This document shows, piece by piece, positions 49,378 to 58,255 of a DNA stretch of 64,000 bases. Location: positions 4,526,001-4,590,000 of the forward strand of contig NZ_AP022573.1 in assembly GCF_010729105.1 (NCBI RefSeq), read 5' to 3'. The position numbers and the translations under genes are program-made. Positions within the stretch are counted from its first letter, which is position 1. Each line of letters begins with the position of its first letter. The notes under the pieces are model-generated. The model was not told the origin of the DNA and made no database searches. It worked only from the letters and a program-made list of their open reading frames with translations. Source of the DNA: Mycobacterium saskatchewanense (lineage in GTDB: Bacteria > Actinomycetota > Actinomycetes > Mycobacteriales > Mycobacteriaceae).

Positions 49378-51726
49378 ATGAGGACTGGCTCGATCGACGA
49401 AACGAGCGCCCCCTCAGCGGGCTCGAACGCCATACCCGGTGACTACGACACCCTTGCCGCTATAGAGAAGCGCGTGCTGTGGCTGTCCACCGCGATGATT
49501 CATCACGCCAATCGGGTGCGGCCAAATAGCAGTGGGCTGAAGGTCGGTGGTCACCAAGCCTCCTGCGCTTCAATGGTTTCGATCATGACAGCGCTATGGT
49601 TTCAGGCGCTCGGTTCCCAAGACCGGGTATCGGTGAAACCGCACGCATCGCCGGTGCTGCACAGCATCAACTATCTGCTTGGGTACTTGGACGCGTCCTA
49701 TATGACTCGGTTGCGTGCGTTCGGGGGACTGCAGTCCTATCCCAGTCGGTCCAAAGACCCCGACCCGGTTGACTATTCGACGGGGTCGGTGGGTATTGGT
49801 GCCACAGCGCCTATTTGGGGCGCGATGGCGCGTCGTTTCCTGCGCGACAAGCTGCCCGGCATCGGCGCCGGGCGTCAGTACTCGCTTGTCGGCGACGCCG
49901 AACTTGATGAAGGAGCAGTGTGGGAGGCGATACTTGACCCCGCAGTTGCTGAACTTGGTGAAGTGGTCTGGATCGTCGACGTAAACCGCCAGTCGCTTGA
50001 TCGTGTGGTTCCGAATATTGCTCCCCCTCGACTGGGCGCGATGTTCGATGCGGCTGGGTGGCAAGTCATTACCGTGAAGTTCGGCAATCTGCTGGAAACT
50101 CTGTTCAGCCGGCCCAACGGCGACGCACTGCGATCTCGCATCATCGAGATGCCTAACGCGGAGTACCAGCGACTACTGCGATGTAGTCCCGCCCAATTGC
50201 GTGAACGGCTGCCGGGGACCGCGGCAGATCGCGCCGACATCGCGGCGCTCATCGACACCCTGGATGACGAGACACTGATCGCAGCCATTCGCAATCTCGG
50301 CGGACATGACCTGCGTGCGCTGACAGATGCGTACGAGCGGATTGACGACGGCCGACCGACCGTCATCTTTGCCTACACCATCAAGGGCTACGGATTGCCC
50401 AGCCAAGGACATCCCCAAAACCATTCAGCCTTGCTGAGTCCCGAGGAGTTCGAGGGATTTGCGGCCGAGGTCGGCATGGACCCCGATCACCCGTGGGCCC
50501 GGTTCGACGCCGAAAGCGTTTCCGGTCAGTTGTGCCAGACCAGAGCTGAAAAGCTTCGAAGGGCAGTCATTCCGGGGTTCCCCCGGCCCGTCTTCCCCCA
50601 AGACTTCGGGCGCACACCCAAAGGCACCGCCACCACGCAGGCGGCGCTGGGTCGTGCGTTGCTGGATCTGACCAGGGAAGTGCCAGATGCCGCTAGCCGC
50701 GTCGTCACGGTCAGCCCCGACGTCAGCTCCACCACCAATTTGGGTGGCTGGGTCAACAAGGTCGGGGTGTGGTCGCTGAGCGAGCGGTACAACTGGTTTG
50801 CGGACGACGCCGAAACGATCATGCATTGGCGCGAAACTCCCGCCGGCCAGCACATCGAACTTGGTATCGCCGAAACCAACCTGGTCGGGTTAATCGGCGA
50901 GTTGGGCGCTACGTGGAGCCGGTGGGGGCAACCGCTATACCCGATCGGGGTGCTGTATGACCCCTTCGTCGAGCGTGCGCTGGAACCGTGGTCCTTCGGA
51001 ATCTACGCTGGAGGTCAGTCGATCCTGGTTGGAACACCATCCGGAGTGACGCTAGCCGCGGAGGGCGGCGCGCACCAGTCGATCAAGACGCCCTCGATCG
51101 GGCTCGAGCAACCCAATTGCATCAGCTACGAGCCTGCGTTCGCCATCGATGTCGAGTGGGTGCTGTTGGCTTCGTTAGCGCGCCTAGGCCGGCCCGACGG
51201 AGTCTCGGCCTATCTTCGACTGTCAACCCGGCCGGTCAATCAAGCCCTCGCCGCTGTTCCGGCGGATCCGGCCGCCCGGGAACGCCGCCGCCGTCAAGTC
51301 GTCGCTGGCGGCTATCCGCTTGTCCGCCGTGCCAACCCGGTGGTCACCATCGCCGGAATGGGAGCCGTCATGACCGAGGTTTTGGCCGCTTCGCAGCGCC
51401 TCGAACACATGGGCGTGGAGGTTGATGTCGTCTGTGTCACCAGCGCGGGCCTGCTTTTCCAAGCCATGCGGGCCCGCGCCGGACACGGCAGTGCCGACAC
51501 GTGGATTCTCGATCAGCTGCTGCCCAGTAACCGCGCCACACCCATGGTCACGGTTTTGGACGGACACCCTCATACGTTGAGTTTCCTCGCCGGTGTCAAT
51601 CAGGTTCCCGCTGTTTCGTTGGGTGTCAGCGGTTTCGGCCAGGTGGGCACGCTCGACGAGGTGTATCGGTATCACCAGATAGACAGCGACAGCATCGTGC
51701 GTGCCGTCCTGGACGCATTGCAGTGA
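49378..51726 (+). CDS. AceE-like thiamine-dependent E1 / transketolase-family enzyme
   Basis: A 782-residue thiamine-diphosphate enzyme. The Mg/ThDP motif is GDAELDEGAVWEAI ending in VNRQSLD, like the GDGEMDE...NLQRLD of homodimeric pyruvate dehydrogenase E1. The pyrimidine-domain part contains IELGIAETNLVGLIGELG. It is shorter than AceE (about 890-930 residues). Such relatives occur near degradation genes in actinobacteria. It could decarboxylate a 2-oxoacid and pass the acyl group to the E2-like protein at 39 kb, which is also under an operator of this type. ATG 49378 follows AAGGAGA. Substrate and partner are inferred. Confidence 0.85.
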   Translation: MRTGSIDETSAPSAGSNAIPGDYDTLAAIEKRVLWLSTAMIHHANRVRPNSSGLKVGGHQASCASMVSIMTALWFQALGSQDRVSVKPHASPVLHSINYLLGYLDASYMTRLRAFGGLQSYPSRSKDPDPVDYSTGSVGIGATAPIWGAMARRFLRDKLPGIGAGRQYSLVGDAELDEGAVWEAILDPAVAELGEVVWIVDVNRQSLDRVVPNIAPPRLGAMFDAAGWQVITVKFGNLLETLFSRPNGDALRSRIIEMPNAEYQRLLRCSPAQLRERLPGTAADRADIAALIDTLDDETLIAAIRNLGGHDLRALTDAYERIDDGRPTVIFAYTIKGYGLPSQGHPQNHSALLSPEEFEGFAAEVGMDPDHPWARFDAESVSGQLCQTRAEKLRRAVIPGFPRPVFPQDFGRTPKGTATTQAALGRALLDLTREVPDAASRVVTVSPDVSSTTNLGGWVNKVGVWSLSERYNWFADDAETIMHWRETPAGQHIELGIAETNLVGLIGELGATWSRWGQPLYPIGVLYDPFVERALEPWSFGIYAGGQSILVGTPSGVTLAAEGGAHQSIKTPSIGLEQPNCISYEPAFAIDVEWVLLASLARLGRPDGVSAYLRLSTRPVNQALAAVPADPAARERRRRQVVAGGYPLVRRANPVVTIAGMGAVMTEVLAASQRLEHMGVEVDVVCVTSAGLLFQAMRARAGHGSADTWILDQLLPSNRATPMVTVLDGHPHTLSFLAGVNQVPAVSLGVSGFGQVGTLDEVYRYHQIDSDSIVRAVLDALQ

Positions 51727-51733
51727 GGCGCTG

Positions 51734-52501
51734 ATGACGAATCGTTTCGTAAGTCATTCGCTGCCATTCGCTCGTGTTGGGCGACACGGCAAAGCCGGCG
51801 TCAGTCAGGATGTTGAGGCACCGGAACGGTCGGCTGGTGCCGACGCCGGCACCTGCGGCGAAAACGCACGCGATGTCGGTGCGCGGTGCGACGAGGACGT
51901 CACCGCCGACGACGCACACGCACGCTTCGGCCACGGAGACCGTGATAGCCGGGAAGCGGACCGAACACGAGCCGGCTCTGCGGGCGCAACCGATTCAGAT
52001 CCAACGGATGCCGTACCCCGGGCGCCTGTCAGGGCGCCGTTGTTCCTGGGACTGGTCACCCTGACAGCATTGGGGGCGCTGAGCGGATGGCTGGCCCTCC
52101 ACGCGTACCAGGGACGCCAGGTCCAGCAGCAACGGCAACTCTATCTGCAGGTCGGACGACAAGCCGCGGTGAATCTGACCTCCATCAACTATGCCGAGGT
52201 CGACACCGATGTGCAGCGGATCCTTGACTCGGCCACAGGCGCCTTTCGGGACGATTTTGCCCAACGGTCCAAGGCGTTCATCGACGTCGTGAAGCGGGCG
52301 CAGAGCAGGTCGGAAGGCACAATCACTGCCGCCGGGCTGGAATCAGTCGACGGCGATCGCGCCCAGGTTGTGGTCGCGGTAATGGTTAAGACCACCATGC
52401 CGGCGGCGGCCGACGACCAAGCCCGGGGATGGCGGATGCGCATCGGTGTCCAGAAAGAGGGCAAAGTCGTGAAGGTTTCCAGCGTGCGGTTCGTCGAATG
52501 A
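51734..52501 (+). CDS. Mce-associated membrane protein (Mas)
   Basis: A 255-residue protein. An acidic, disordered N-terminus (about 1-95) precedes one membrane helix (FLGLVTLTALGALSGWLALHA), and then an extracytoplasmic domain with the Mas pattern (INYAEVDTDVQRILDSATGAFRDDF). Mas proteins usually follow mceF and stabilise Mce complexes. Here the gene follows the E1-like gene instead. ATG 51734 was chosen; the stop overlaps the next gene (ATGA). Confidence 0.87.
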   Translation: MTNRFVSHSLPFARVGRHGKAGVSQDVEAPERSAGADAGTCGENARDVGARCDEDVTADDAHARFGHGDRDSREADRTRAGSAGATDSDPTDAVPRAPVRAPLFLGLVTLTALGALSGWLALHAYQGRQVQQQRQLYLQVGRQAAVNLTSINYAEVDTDVQRILDSATGAFRDDFAQRSKAFIDVVKRAQSRSEGTITAAGLESVDGDRAQVVVAVMVKTTMPAAADDQARGWRMRIGVQKEGKVVKVSSVRFVE

Positions 52502-53124
52502 CGACGTCCGCACCCGATAAAGAATGTGTAGCGGCAAACATGGCCGAAGCCTGTGACGAAGTCCAACCGGAAACGCAGACCGCAGTCGATGGCGATGAAT
52601 CCGTTGACGTGCCCGACGATCAGGCCGGACGGGCCCGACGAATCCGGTGGTCGCGGGTATGCGCTTACGGGATACTTCCTGCGCTGGCGTTGGCGATAGG
52701 CGGCAGCGCGGGATATCTCAAGTGGTTTGATTTTTCGATCCATCAGTCCGAACGGGCAAGCGCCGAATCGGTACGGGCGGCAAGAGACGGAACCATCGCG
52801 ATGTTGAGTTACCGACCGGACTCGGCGGAGAAGGACTTGGGTACCGCGGTCGACCGAATGACTGGGCAATTCAAGAATTCTTACATCACGTTGACCCATG
52901 ATGTGGTGATACCCGGTGCGAAGCAGAAGGAAATCTCGGCGGTGGCCACGGTTCCCGCGGCGGCTGCGATGTCGGCTAATCCGACGCATGCGACAGTGCT
53001 GGTTCTTGTCGATCAAACCATCACCATTGGCGCGAGCGCACCGACCACCACCGCCTCGAGCGTCAAGGTCACCCTTGACAAGGTTGCTGACCGATGGCTC
53101 ATCTCTGGATTCGACCCGGTTTAG
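52498..53124 (+). CDS. Mce-associated membrane protein (Mas), second copy
   Basis: A 208-residue protein with the same layout: charged tail (about 1-50), a membrane helix (ILPALALAIGGSAGYLKWF) and an outer domain of about 130 residues (YRPDSAEKDLGTAVDRMTGQFKN). It overlaps the first Mas gene by four bases. The pair probably serves the mce operon 26 kb upstream, as the two genes are in the same operator-defined regulon. No further mce gene is nearby. Confidence 0.87.
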   Translation: MTTSAPDKECVAANMAEACDEVQPETQTAVDGDESVDVPDDQAGRARRIRWSRVCAYGILPALALAIGGSAGYLKWFDFSIHQSERASAESVRAARDGTIAMLSYRPDSAEKDLGTAVDRMTGQFKNSYITLTHDVVIPGAKQKEISAVATVPAAAAMSANPTHATVLVLVDQTITIGASAPTTTASSVKVTLDKVADRWLISGFDPV

Positions 53125-53302
53125 GGAGTCGAACCGTGCAAACGATGGCGAATCCGGCGGCTATACCGTCCTTTTCGTCCTTTTCGTCCTTTTCGCATGC
53201 ACTGACAGGCGGGCCGGGCGGGCCGTCTCCGTGCCTGCCGTCCGAATATGGTTACCCCTGCGCGCACAGGCCGCGATGGTCCGCGGCCGCTATGGATCAG
53301 CG

Positions 53303-53791
53303 ATGACCCTCTGTCGCGGGGGCGCGTTACTAATGGTGGCAGTGACGCTGTACCTGAGCGCGTTCGCCGTGCCACAGTCCGCCCGCGCCGACAACAAGCG
53401 ACTCAACAATGGCGTCGTTGCCAACGTCTACACCGTGCAGCATCAGGCCGGCTGCACTGGCGACATCCATGTCAGCCCTCAACTGCAACTGAGTGCGCAG
53501 TGGCACACCGAGGATGTGCTGGCCAATCACAACCTCGACGGTGACGTCGGCTCGGACGGCTCTACTCCGCAGGACCGGGCCAACGCCGCCGGTTTCCGCG
53601 GCAAGGTAAGTGAAACCGTGGCAATCAATCACGCATTGGCCATAAACGGCATCGAAATACTCAATCAGTGGTACTTCAACCCCGACTATCTCGCCATCAT
53701 GCGTGATTGCGCCAACTCCGCCATAGGCGTGTGGTCGCAGAACAGCCTGGACCGCAGCGTGGTTGTGGCTGTGTACGGTCAGCCGGTGTGA
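53303..53791 (+). CDS. Secreted CAP/SCP-like domain protein
   Basis: A 162-residue protein with a signal peptide (hydrophobic core LLMVAVTLYLSAFAV, cleavage near ARA-DN). The mature part shows the CAP pattern: LQLSAQWHTEDVL, SDGSTPQDRANAAGF, and a final WSQNSLDRSVVVAVYGQ. Two cysteines may pair. CAP proteins of actinobacteria are extracellular; some bind lipids or sterols, which would suit a location after Mas genes. ATG 53303 is the most likely start; ATG 53276 is possible. Confidence 0.8.
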   Translation: MTLCRGGALLMVAVTLYLSAFAVPQSARADNKRLNNGVVANVYTVQHQAGCTGDIHVSPQLQLSAQWHTEDVLANHNLDGDVGSDGSTPQDRANAAGFRGKVSETVAINHALAINGIEILNQWYFNPDYLAIMRDCANSAIGVWSQNSLDRSVVVAVYGQPV

Positions 53792-53906
53792 AAGCCCGAC
53801 GCGCCACCTCGGCGACAGCGACAACGACAACGACAGAGGGGTATAGGCGGCTCGGCGTCGGTGTGGGATCGTTCGATCGCGTCAAAACCGTTGGAAGGAA
53901 CTACAA

Positions 53907-54017
53907 ATGGATCCCAGTCCTGACTATGATGCCAGTGACGAACTCGAATACGGCATTTCGTGGTTCGCCTGGATTCTGCGCGGCGTTTACCCGCCCCCCG
54001 CCTACCCCCCGACCTGA
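53907..54017 (+). CDS. Small ORF with strong ribosome site (36 aa)
   Basis: A 36-codon frame preceded by GGAAGGAA with a six-base spacing. The product begins MDPSPDYDASDELEYG, has one short hydrophobic stretch (ISWFAWILRGVY) and ends in PPPAYPPT. It lies 115 bp after the CAP gene and may be in the same message. No family was recognised. A longer overlapping frame on the same strand has no ribosome site and is less convincing. Confidence 0.45.
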   Translation: MDPSPDYDASDELEYGISWFAWILRGVYPPPAYPPT

Positions 54018-54356
54018 CCGTCGGTGCAGCCGGGAAGCGTACATCCGGGCAACGGTGGTGCGTGCCAAGGCATTCGCAGGCTGCCGGTGACATGCTGTGC
54101 CGCCAGGTCGACGATGCCCGAGCAATGCCTTGGATCTTCGCTACCGCTTTCGCGGGGCGACGCCGCGGCCCTACATCGTTATGCCGATGCATCTGCGGCG
54201 TCCCCCGGGATGTTGTCGCCTCATGGAAAAGCGGTTGAGCCTCCGGCTCAGGCTGCCTGCCGGCGGGTCCAGCACTGGGCCGTCGGGGGTTGCGCCGCGA
54301 TCGCCTCTTGTGGCAGCCGCACCGAACCGCTCCGTCGCTAGCGAGCCGCAGTCGTA
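54018..54356. other. Intergenic region, nothing certain
   Basis: 339 bp between the small ORF and the 3' end of the amidohydrolase gene. Several overlapping frames on the plus strand lack ribosome sites and recognisable domains; it may contain decayed coding sequence. No operator element or clear terminator was found. It separates the plus-strand island from the minus-strand Rieske block. Confidence 0.5.
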
Positions 54357-55364
54357 TTAGTGGCCGATAGGTACGTTGAGTAGCCTGGCAGCGGTGTCTG
54401 TCCCGACTAACCGGGCGTCTGTGAGCCCGAGACCACTCAGCATGGATCCCGACAAATCATCGTGCGCCGGGAGGGGGTAGTCGGTGCCGAATACCATTCG
54501 GTGCGGCCCCAATTGGCTCCGGAGGAAGTGCAGGTTGGCATCGCGGTAGACCACGGTGTCGGCGTAGATGTTCTGAACCAGATCCGCCGCCGTCGCATCG
54601 TTGGTGGCATCCCAGAGCCGGGAAATCCGTGGCAGTGCCCAAAAGAAGGTTCCGCCGCCGTGGGCCAGGCAGATGCGCAGACCGGGGCACTTCCGTGTCA
54701 CCCCGCCGAACGCCAATCGGGTGGCCGCGATGGCTGTATCGGTTCCCATGCTCAACCCGAAGGTCGCTGCCGCGCCCACGATCCGATCAGTCCATTGCGA
54801 TCGTGTCCCTAATATCAGCGGGTGGACGAAGATCAGCATCTCGAGCTCTTCAGCGGCGCAAAAGAATTCGCGTAGGTCGAGATGATCAAGTTCGCGGGAA
54901 CCGGCGGTGGTTCCTATTTCCACTCCGGACAGTCCCGCTTGGTGGGCGCGGTGGAGGACCGCGACTGCCGCGTCGGGATGATGCAAAGGTACTGTGCCCA
55001 ACCCGGAGAACCGGCGCGGGTGTGCGGATACGATATCTGCGACCGCGGCGTTGATGCGCTCGGCCCACTCGGTCGCCGGCCCGGCTGCAGCCCAATCGCA
55101 TATCATCGGCGGTATAGGAGACAGTACTTGATGGACGATTCCCGCAGCGTCCATGTCTTCAATCCGCTGTCGCGGCGACCAGCTCGAGGCGGTCAAACTG
55201 CGGACTGCCCGCCCGTCGCGGATTAGGTGTCGCCGCTCGCCATCAGCGTGGAACGTCGGCCAACGCGGATCACCGAACTTGCCGGCGAAGTCTGGTACGT
55301 CGACGACGATGTGGGTGTGAAAGTCGATGCGACAGTCGAGACCGCAGACATGTGCGGGTCGCAT
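54357..55364 (-). CDS. Amidohydrolase family 2, ACMSD-like decarboxylase/hydrolase
   Basis: A 335-residue TIM-barrel metalloenzyme. Zinc ligands: HxH in IDFHTHIVV, a His in IFVHPLILG, another in CLAHGGGTF and the Asp in VFGTDYPLP. This matches the ACMSD group, which decarboxylates or hydrolyses unsaturated ring-cleavage products. ATG 55364 gives the normal length; the frame stays open 100 codons further upstream but is Pro/Arg-rich and shows no domain. It is the last gene of the minus-strand block and probably acts after ring cleavage and CoA steps. Confidence 0.88.
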   Translation of the reverse strand: MRPAHVCGLDCRIDFHTHIVVDVPDFAGKFGDPRWPTFHADGERRHLIRDGRAVRSLTASSWSPRQRIEDMDAAGIVHQVLSPIPPMICDWAAAGPATEWAERINAAVADIVSAHPRRFSGLGTVPLHHPDAAVAVLHRAHQAGLSGVEIGTTAGSRELDHLDLREFFCAAEELEMLIFVHPLILGTRSQWTDRIVGAAATFGLSMGTDTAIAATRLAFGGVTRKCPGLRICLAHGGGTFFWALPRISRLWDATNDATAADLVQNIYADTVVYRDANLHFLRSQLGPHRMVFGTDYPLPAHDDLSGSMLSGLGLTDARLVGTDTAARLLNVPIGH

Positions 55365-55894
55365 CGGGCGACCTCGCGCGTCAGTACGCGGGCGCGATGA
55401 TGACGCGGATGCGCTGGGTTGAGCACCGGACTGGTCCAATTTTCGCCTCGCTCGGAAGTCGTAGATCGCTGACCGGGATCGAGGCGGTCGAGGACCATGT
55501 GCCGCCTGGCTGTCGGCCGCTGGCGGCTTCGGGTCAGGAGGTTCGGGCCTGCCGTCCATGACCAAAGTGTGGGCTTTGGATCTGAGCACGGGGTTGGCGG
55601 CGTTCCGCAGACCAGAAACCATTGTGAGATCGGCTGGCGCCTCTCGTCCCTCAGCACCGTGCATGTCCGTTCGCCACGGGGCAGGCGTAGTCGGCGCTGC
55701 CCGCCCAGAATGCCGCCGACGTACCCACGGCGCGCCGCCGGTGGCACTGGCTGCCCATTTCCATACGAAACCTTCGTCGGGGAATGCAATCGCATGAGGA
55801 GGCGGTTGCGGATTCGTTGTGCCTCAGCCGGATTGCAATTCGCGGCGATACACCAAACGCAGAAGTGCGCGGTGGGCTCACCGGCACAACGGCT
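55365..55894. other. Intergenic region between the CoA ligase and the amidohydrolase gene
   Basis: 530 bp with no certain gene. The amidohydrolase frame is open upstream to about 55664 without convincing features. No TCAAC-N6-GTTGA element is present. A separate promoter for the amidohydrolase gene is likely to lie here, but I could not identify it. Confidence 0.5.
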
Positions 55895-57433
55895 TCAGGA
55901 ACCGGATACCCGGCGAGCGTGCCCGGCCCAGTATGGCTCTCGAATCACCTTGCGCTGGATCTTCCCCACCGGGCTGCGGGGCAATGGTTCATCGATGAAC
56001 ATGATCTGGCTTGGCTTCTTGTAGGACCCGAGCTTTTCGCGGCACCACGCAATGACCGTATCGTCGGTGATCCGCGCATTTCTGTCGGCGTAGATCATGG
56101 CCATCGGGGCTTCACCCCACTTTTCGTGCGGTATGCCCACCACAACCACCTCGCGTACCCCAGGGATCTCGGCGATGGCTTGTTCGAGTTCAGTGGGCCA
56201 AATGTTGAAACCACCCGACACGATCATATCGTCGACTCGGTCGACGATATAGAGAAAGCCGTGTTCGTCAAGGCGACCGATGTCGCCGGTCAGGACCCAG
56301 CCGTCGCGCAGTCGTCGCTCCGTCAGTTCGATGTCGTTCCACAAGCCCGTCATCTGCCCTTCACATCTGATGGCGATTTCGCCGGCTTCCCCGACAGGCA
56401 GCGATCGATTCTCGTCGTCACGAATCTCTAGTTCGGCGAACGGCATGACGCGTCCTGCCGCCCGCAGTGGTTCCGATCCCGCCAACGCGCCGAACCACTC
56501 CCTGGGCCCCATCATGGCCACGGGCACCGCCTCGGTCTGACCGTAAAGCTGGTACAGCGTGTCCCCTAGGACCTCGCGGCCTGCCAAGGCGGTGTGTTCA
56601 CTGATCGGCGCCCCGGAGACCAACACGGATTTCAGGTGGGGCAGGTCGAGGCGTCGCCCCCCGGCGTGCGCGACGATGTCTGCGATCATCGTCGGCACGG
56701 CGAACAGGTAGCCTACTTTCTCGTCAACTAACGTCGCGACGAAGCTGGCCGCGTCGAATTTGGGTGCGAGGATGTTGCACCCGCCCGCCAGCCAGATCGG
56801 CAAGAACAGGTAACCCGAGCCGTGCGAGATGGGGCCTACGTGCAAGCAGCGGTCGCCGAGGTCGACGGGTGGCAGCATGTAGAACCAGTCCCTCGTCGCG
56901 CTCATCCATGCCCGATGGGTGTATGCGATGCCTTTGGCCTTACCGGTCGTCCCAGCCGAATGACGAATGATGAAGACATCGTCAAGGTCGACAGCGGGAT
57001 CCGGATCTGTGTGGTCTTGCAGTTCGAGCCACTTGTTGTAGTTTTCGTCGCGAACCACGATGGTCAAGCCCGGTATCTTCGCATCGAGACCGGCCAGCTC
57101 GTGGGCGTACTCCGCGGACACGACAACGACTTTGGCATCGGTATGGGTGATCATGTGCTCGTGCGCGATGACCGAGTTGCGCCGGTACAGGGGCACACGG
57201 ACGATGTTGGCTATCGCCGCGGCGAGGTAGAAGTCGGCGGCCTCGATGCAGTTGTCCTCCAGTACCGCGACTCGATCGCCAGGCTTGACGCCCAACGATA
57301 TGAGCGCGTTCGCCAGCCGTATCCCCCGATCCCATGCCTGGCCGAATGTCAGCGTTCGCCCCTCGCTGGTCACAGCCGGCAGGTCGCGATGAAACTTCGC
57401 CGACCGTCGCATGGCACTTCTGACATCTAACAT
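55895..57433 (-). CDS. Acyl-CoA ligase (AMP-binding)
   Basis: A 512-residue ANL enzyme. ATP loop IIRHSAGTTGKAKGIAYTHR, then LYGQTEAVPVA, VLTGDIGRLDEHGFLY, the hinge DDMIVSGGFNIWPTELE and the catalytic Lys in PVGKIQRKVIREPYW. It adenylates a carboxylate and makes the CoA thioester. The ATG at 57433 is 76 bp after the DUF2889 gene. In this block it probably activates an acid released by the oxygenase steps. Confidence 0.9.
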   Translation of the reverse strand: MLDVRSAMRRSAKFHRDLPAVTSEGRTLTFGQAWDRGIRLANALISLGVKPGDRVAVLEDNCIEAADFYLAAAIANIVRVPLYRRNSVIAHEHMITHTDAKVVVVSAEYAHELAGLDAKIPGLTIVVRDENYNKWLELQDHTDPDPAVDLDDVFIIRHSAGTTGKAKGIAYTHRAWMSATRDWFYMLPPVDLGDRCLHVGPISHGSGYLFLPIWLAGGCNILAPKFDAASFVATLVDEKVGYLFAVPTMIADIVAHAGGRRLDLPHLKSVLVSGAPISEHTALAGREVLGDTLYQLYGQTEAVPVAMMGPREWFGALAGSEPLRAAGRVMPFAELEIRDDENRSLPVGEAGEIAIRCEGQMTGLWNDIELTERRLRDGWVLTGDIGRLDEHGFLYIVDRVDDMIVSGGFNIWPTELEQAIAEIPGVREVVVVGIPHEKWGEAPMAMIYADRNARITDDTVIAWCREKLGSYKKPSQIMFIDEPLPRSPVGKIQRKVIREPYWAGHARRVSGS

Positions 57434-57508
57434 TGGGATTCTCCGCTCAGCAGCCCACTGGCCGCGCTATCAGACTCGCATTACCGGCCGAAGGTTGAAA
57501 ATCAAATT

Positions 57509-58255
57509 TCATCTCGACGATGATCGATTCATCGTGACCGCTCTGGCGCGCTGGATGTTGGGTGCTCCGGGCGCAAGGACATGGCATGCTCCCTCGATGG
57601 TGGGAGCCACCTGCAGACCGGTCGCCGTCCAGCTGCCGTTTCGAAGGGTCGTGTCGTTGTAGGCAGTGCGGGCGTTCATTTCCAGGAAGAACACCATTGT
57701 TCGTGCTTCGGCGAGACCTAACAAGAGCGTCGTAACGTGGGTGCACCCTGCCGTCGCCCGGAAGGTGTCCAACACCACCGCCCGCCACTGGTTGGCTAGT
57801 GAACAGCCCACCAGCGCCTCACAGCTGGGCAATATCGCCGGACATTGGTGATATGGGTGCGTTGCCGCGTCCAGCGTGATCTCGGCGATGGCCAGCGCCG
57901 GCCCCTCAATGACTCCGGTGACCCCGAAATCGTGGATGGTGCGCTCCTCGCGACCATCGGGTGCGTCGGCCGCCGGTCCGTAGTCGCCGGCCGAGGATAC
58001 GTCAGTCAGCCGGGCCCGGAATCGGTACGTCTGGGCACCGATCGGATGCACGGTGAGCGTCTTCGAGCGCATCACCGCCGGCTGGTCTGGTTGAGGAGTC
58101 GTCGTCACGGCGTCGCGGGTGATGCAGCAGGCATTCGGGATCGGGTCGGTGATGCGCAGCGAAGGCCGCAACTTCGAAGTGGGCGCGCGGCGTCGCTCCC
58201 ACTCGCACAGCGAGAGTCCGCGTTGGCGTACATCGTTATCGGGTACATCGATCAA
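57509..58255 (-). CDS. DUF2889 domain protein
   Basis: A 248-residue protein of the DUF2889 family. Conserved features seen: RTIHDFGVTG, a middle segment ITLDAATHPYHQCP, LVGCSLANQWRAVVLD and GCTHVTTLLLGL. The His and Cys residues could bind a metal. The role of the family is not established, but it appears beside CoA and SDR enzymes. The start is a TTG at 58255 overlapping the SDR stop codon (TTGA), which is unusual but keeps the coupling. Confidence 0.75.
   Translation of the reverse strand: MIDVPDNDVRQRGLSLCEWERRRAPTSKLRPSLRITDPIPNACCITRDAVTTTPQPDQPAVMRSKTLTVHPIGAQTYRFRARLTDVSSAGDYGPAADAPDGREERTIHDFGVTGVIEGPALAIAEITLDAATHPYHQCPAILPSCEALVGCSLANQWRAVVLDTFRATAGCTHVTTLLLGLAEARTMVFFLEMNARTAYNDTTLRNGSWTATGLQVAPTIEGACHVLAPGAPNIQRARAVTMNRSSSR

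Noticed and set aside
53788..54090. A GTG-started frame overlapping the 36-codon ORF
   Set aside because: It begins with a low-complexity Thr/Ala run, lacks a ribosome site and reads through the better-supported small ORF in a different frame.
54018..54360. Overlapping plus-strand frames of 85-105 codons
   Set aside because: Three frames are open at once, which is typical of GC-rich non-coding DNA, and none has a ribosome site or domain.
55365..55664. A 100-residue N-terminal extension of the amidohydrolase
   Set aside because: The extension is Pro/Arg/Ser-rich with no conserved pattern, and ATG 55364 gives the normal family length with the metal HxH near the start.
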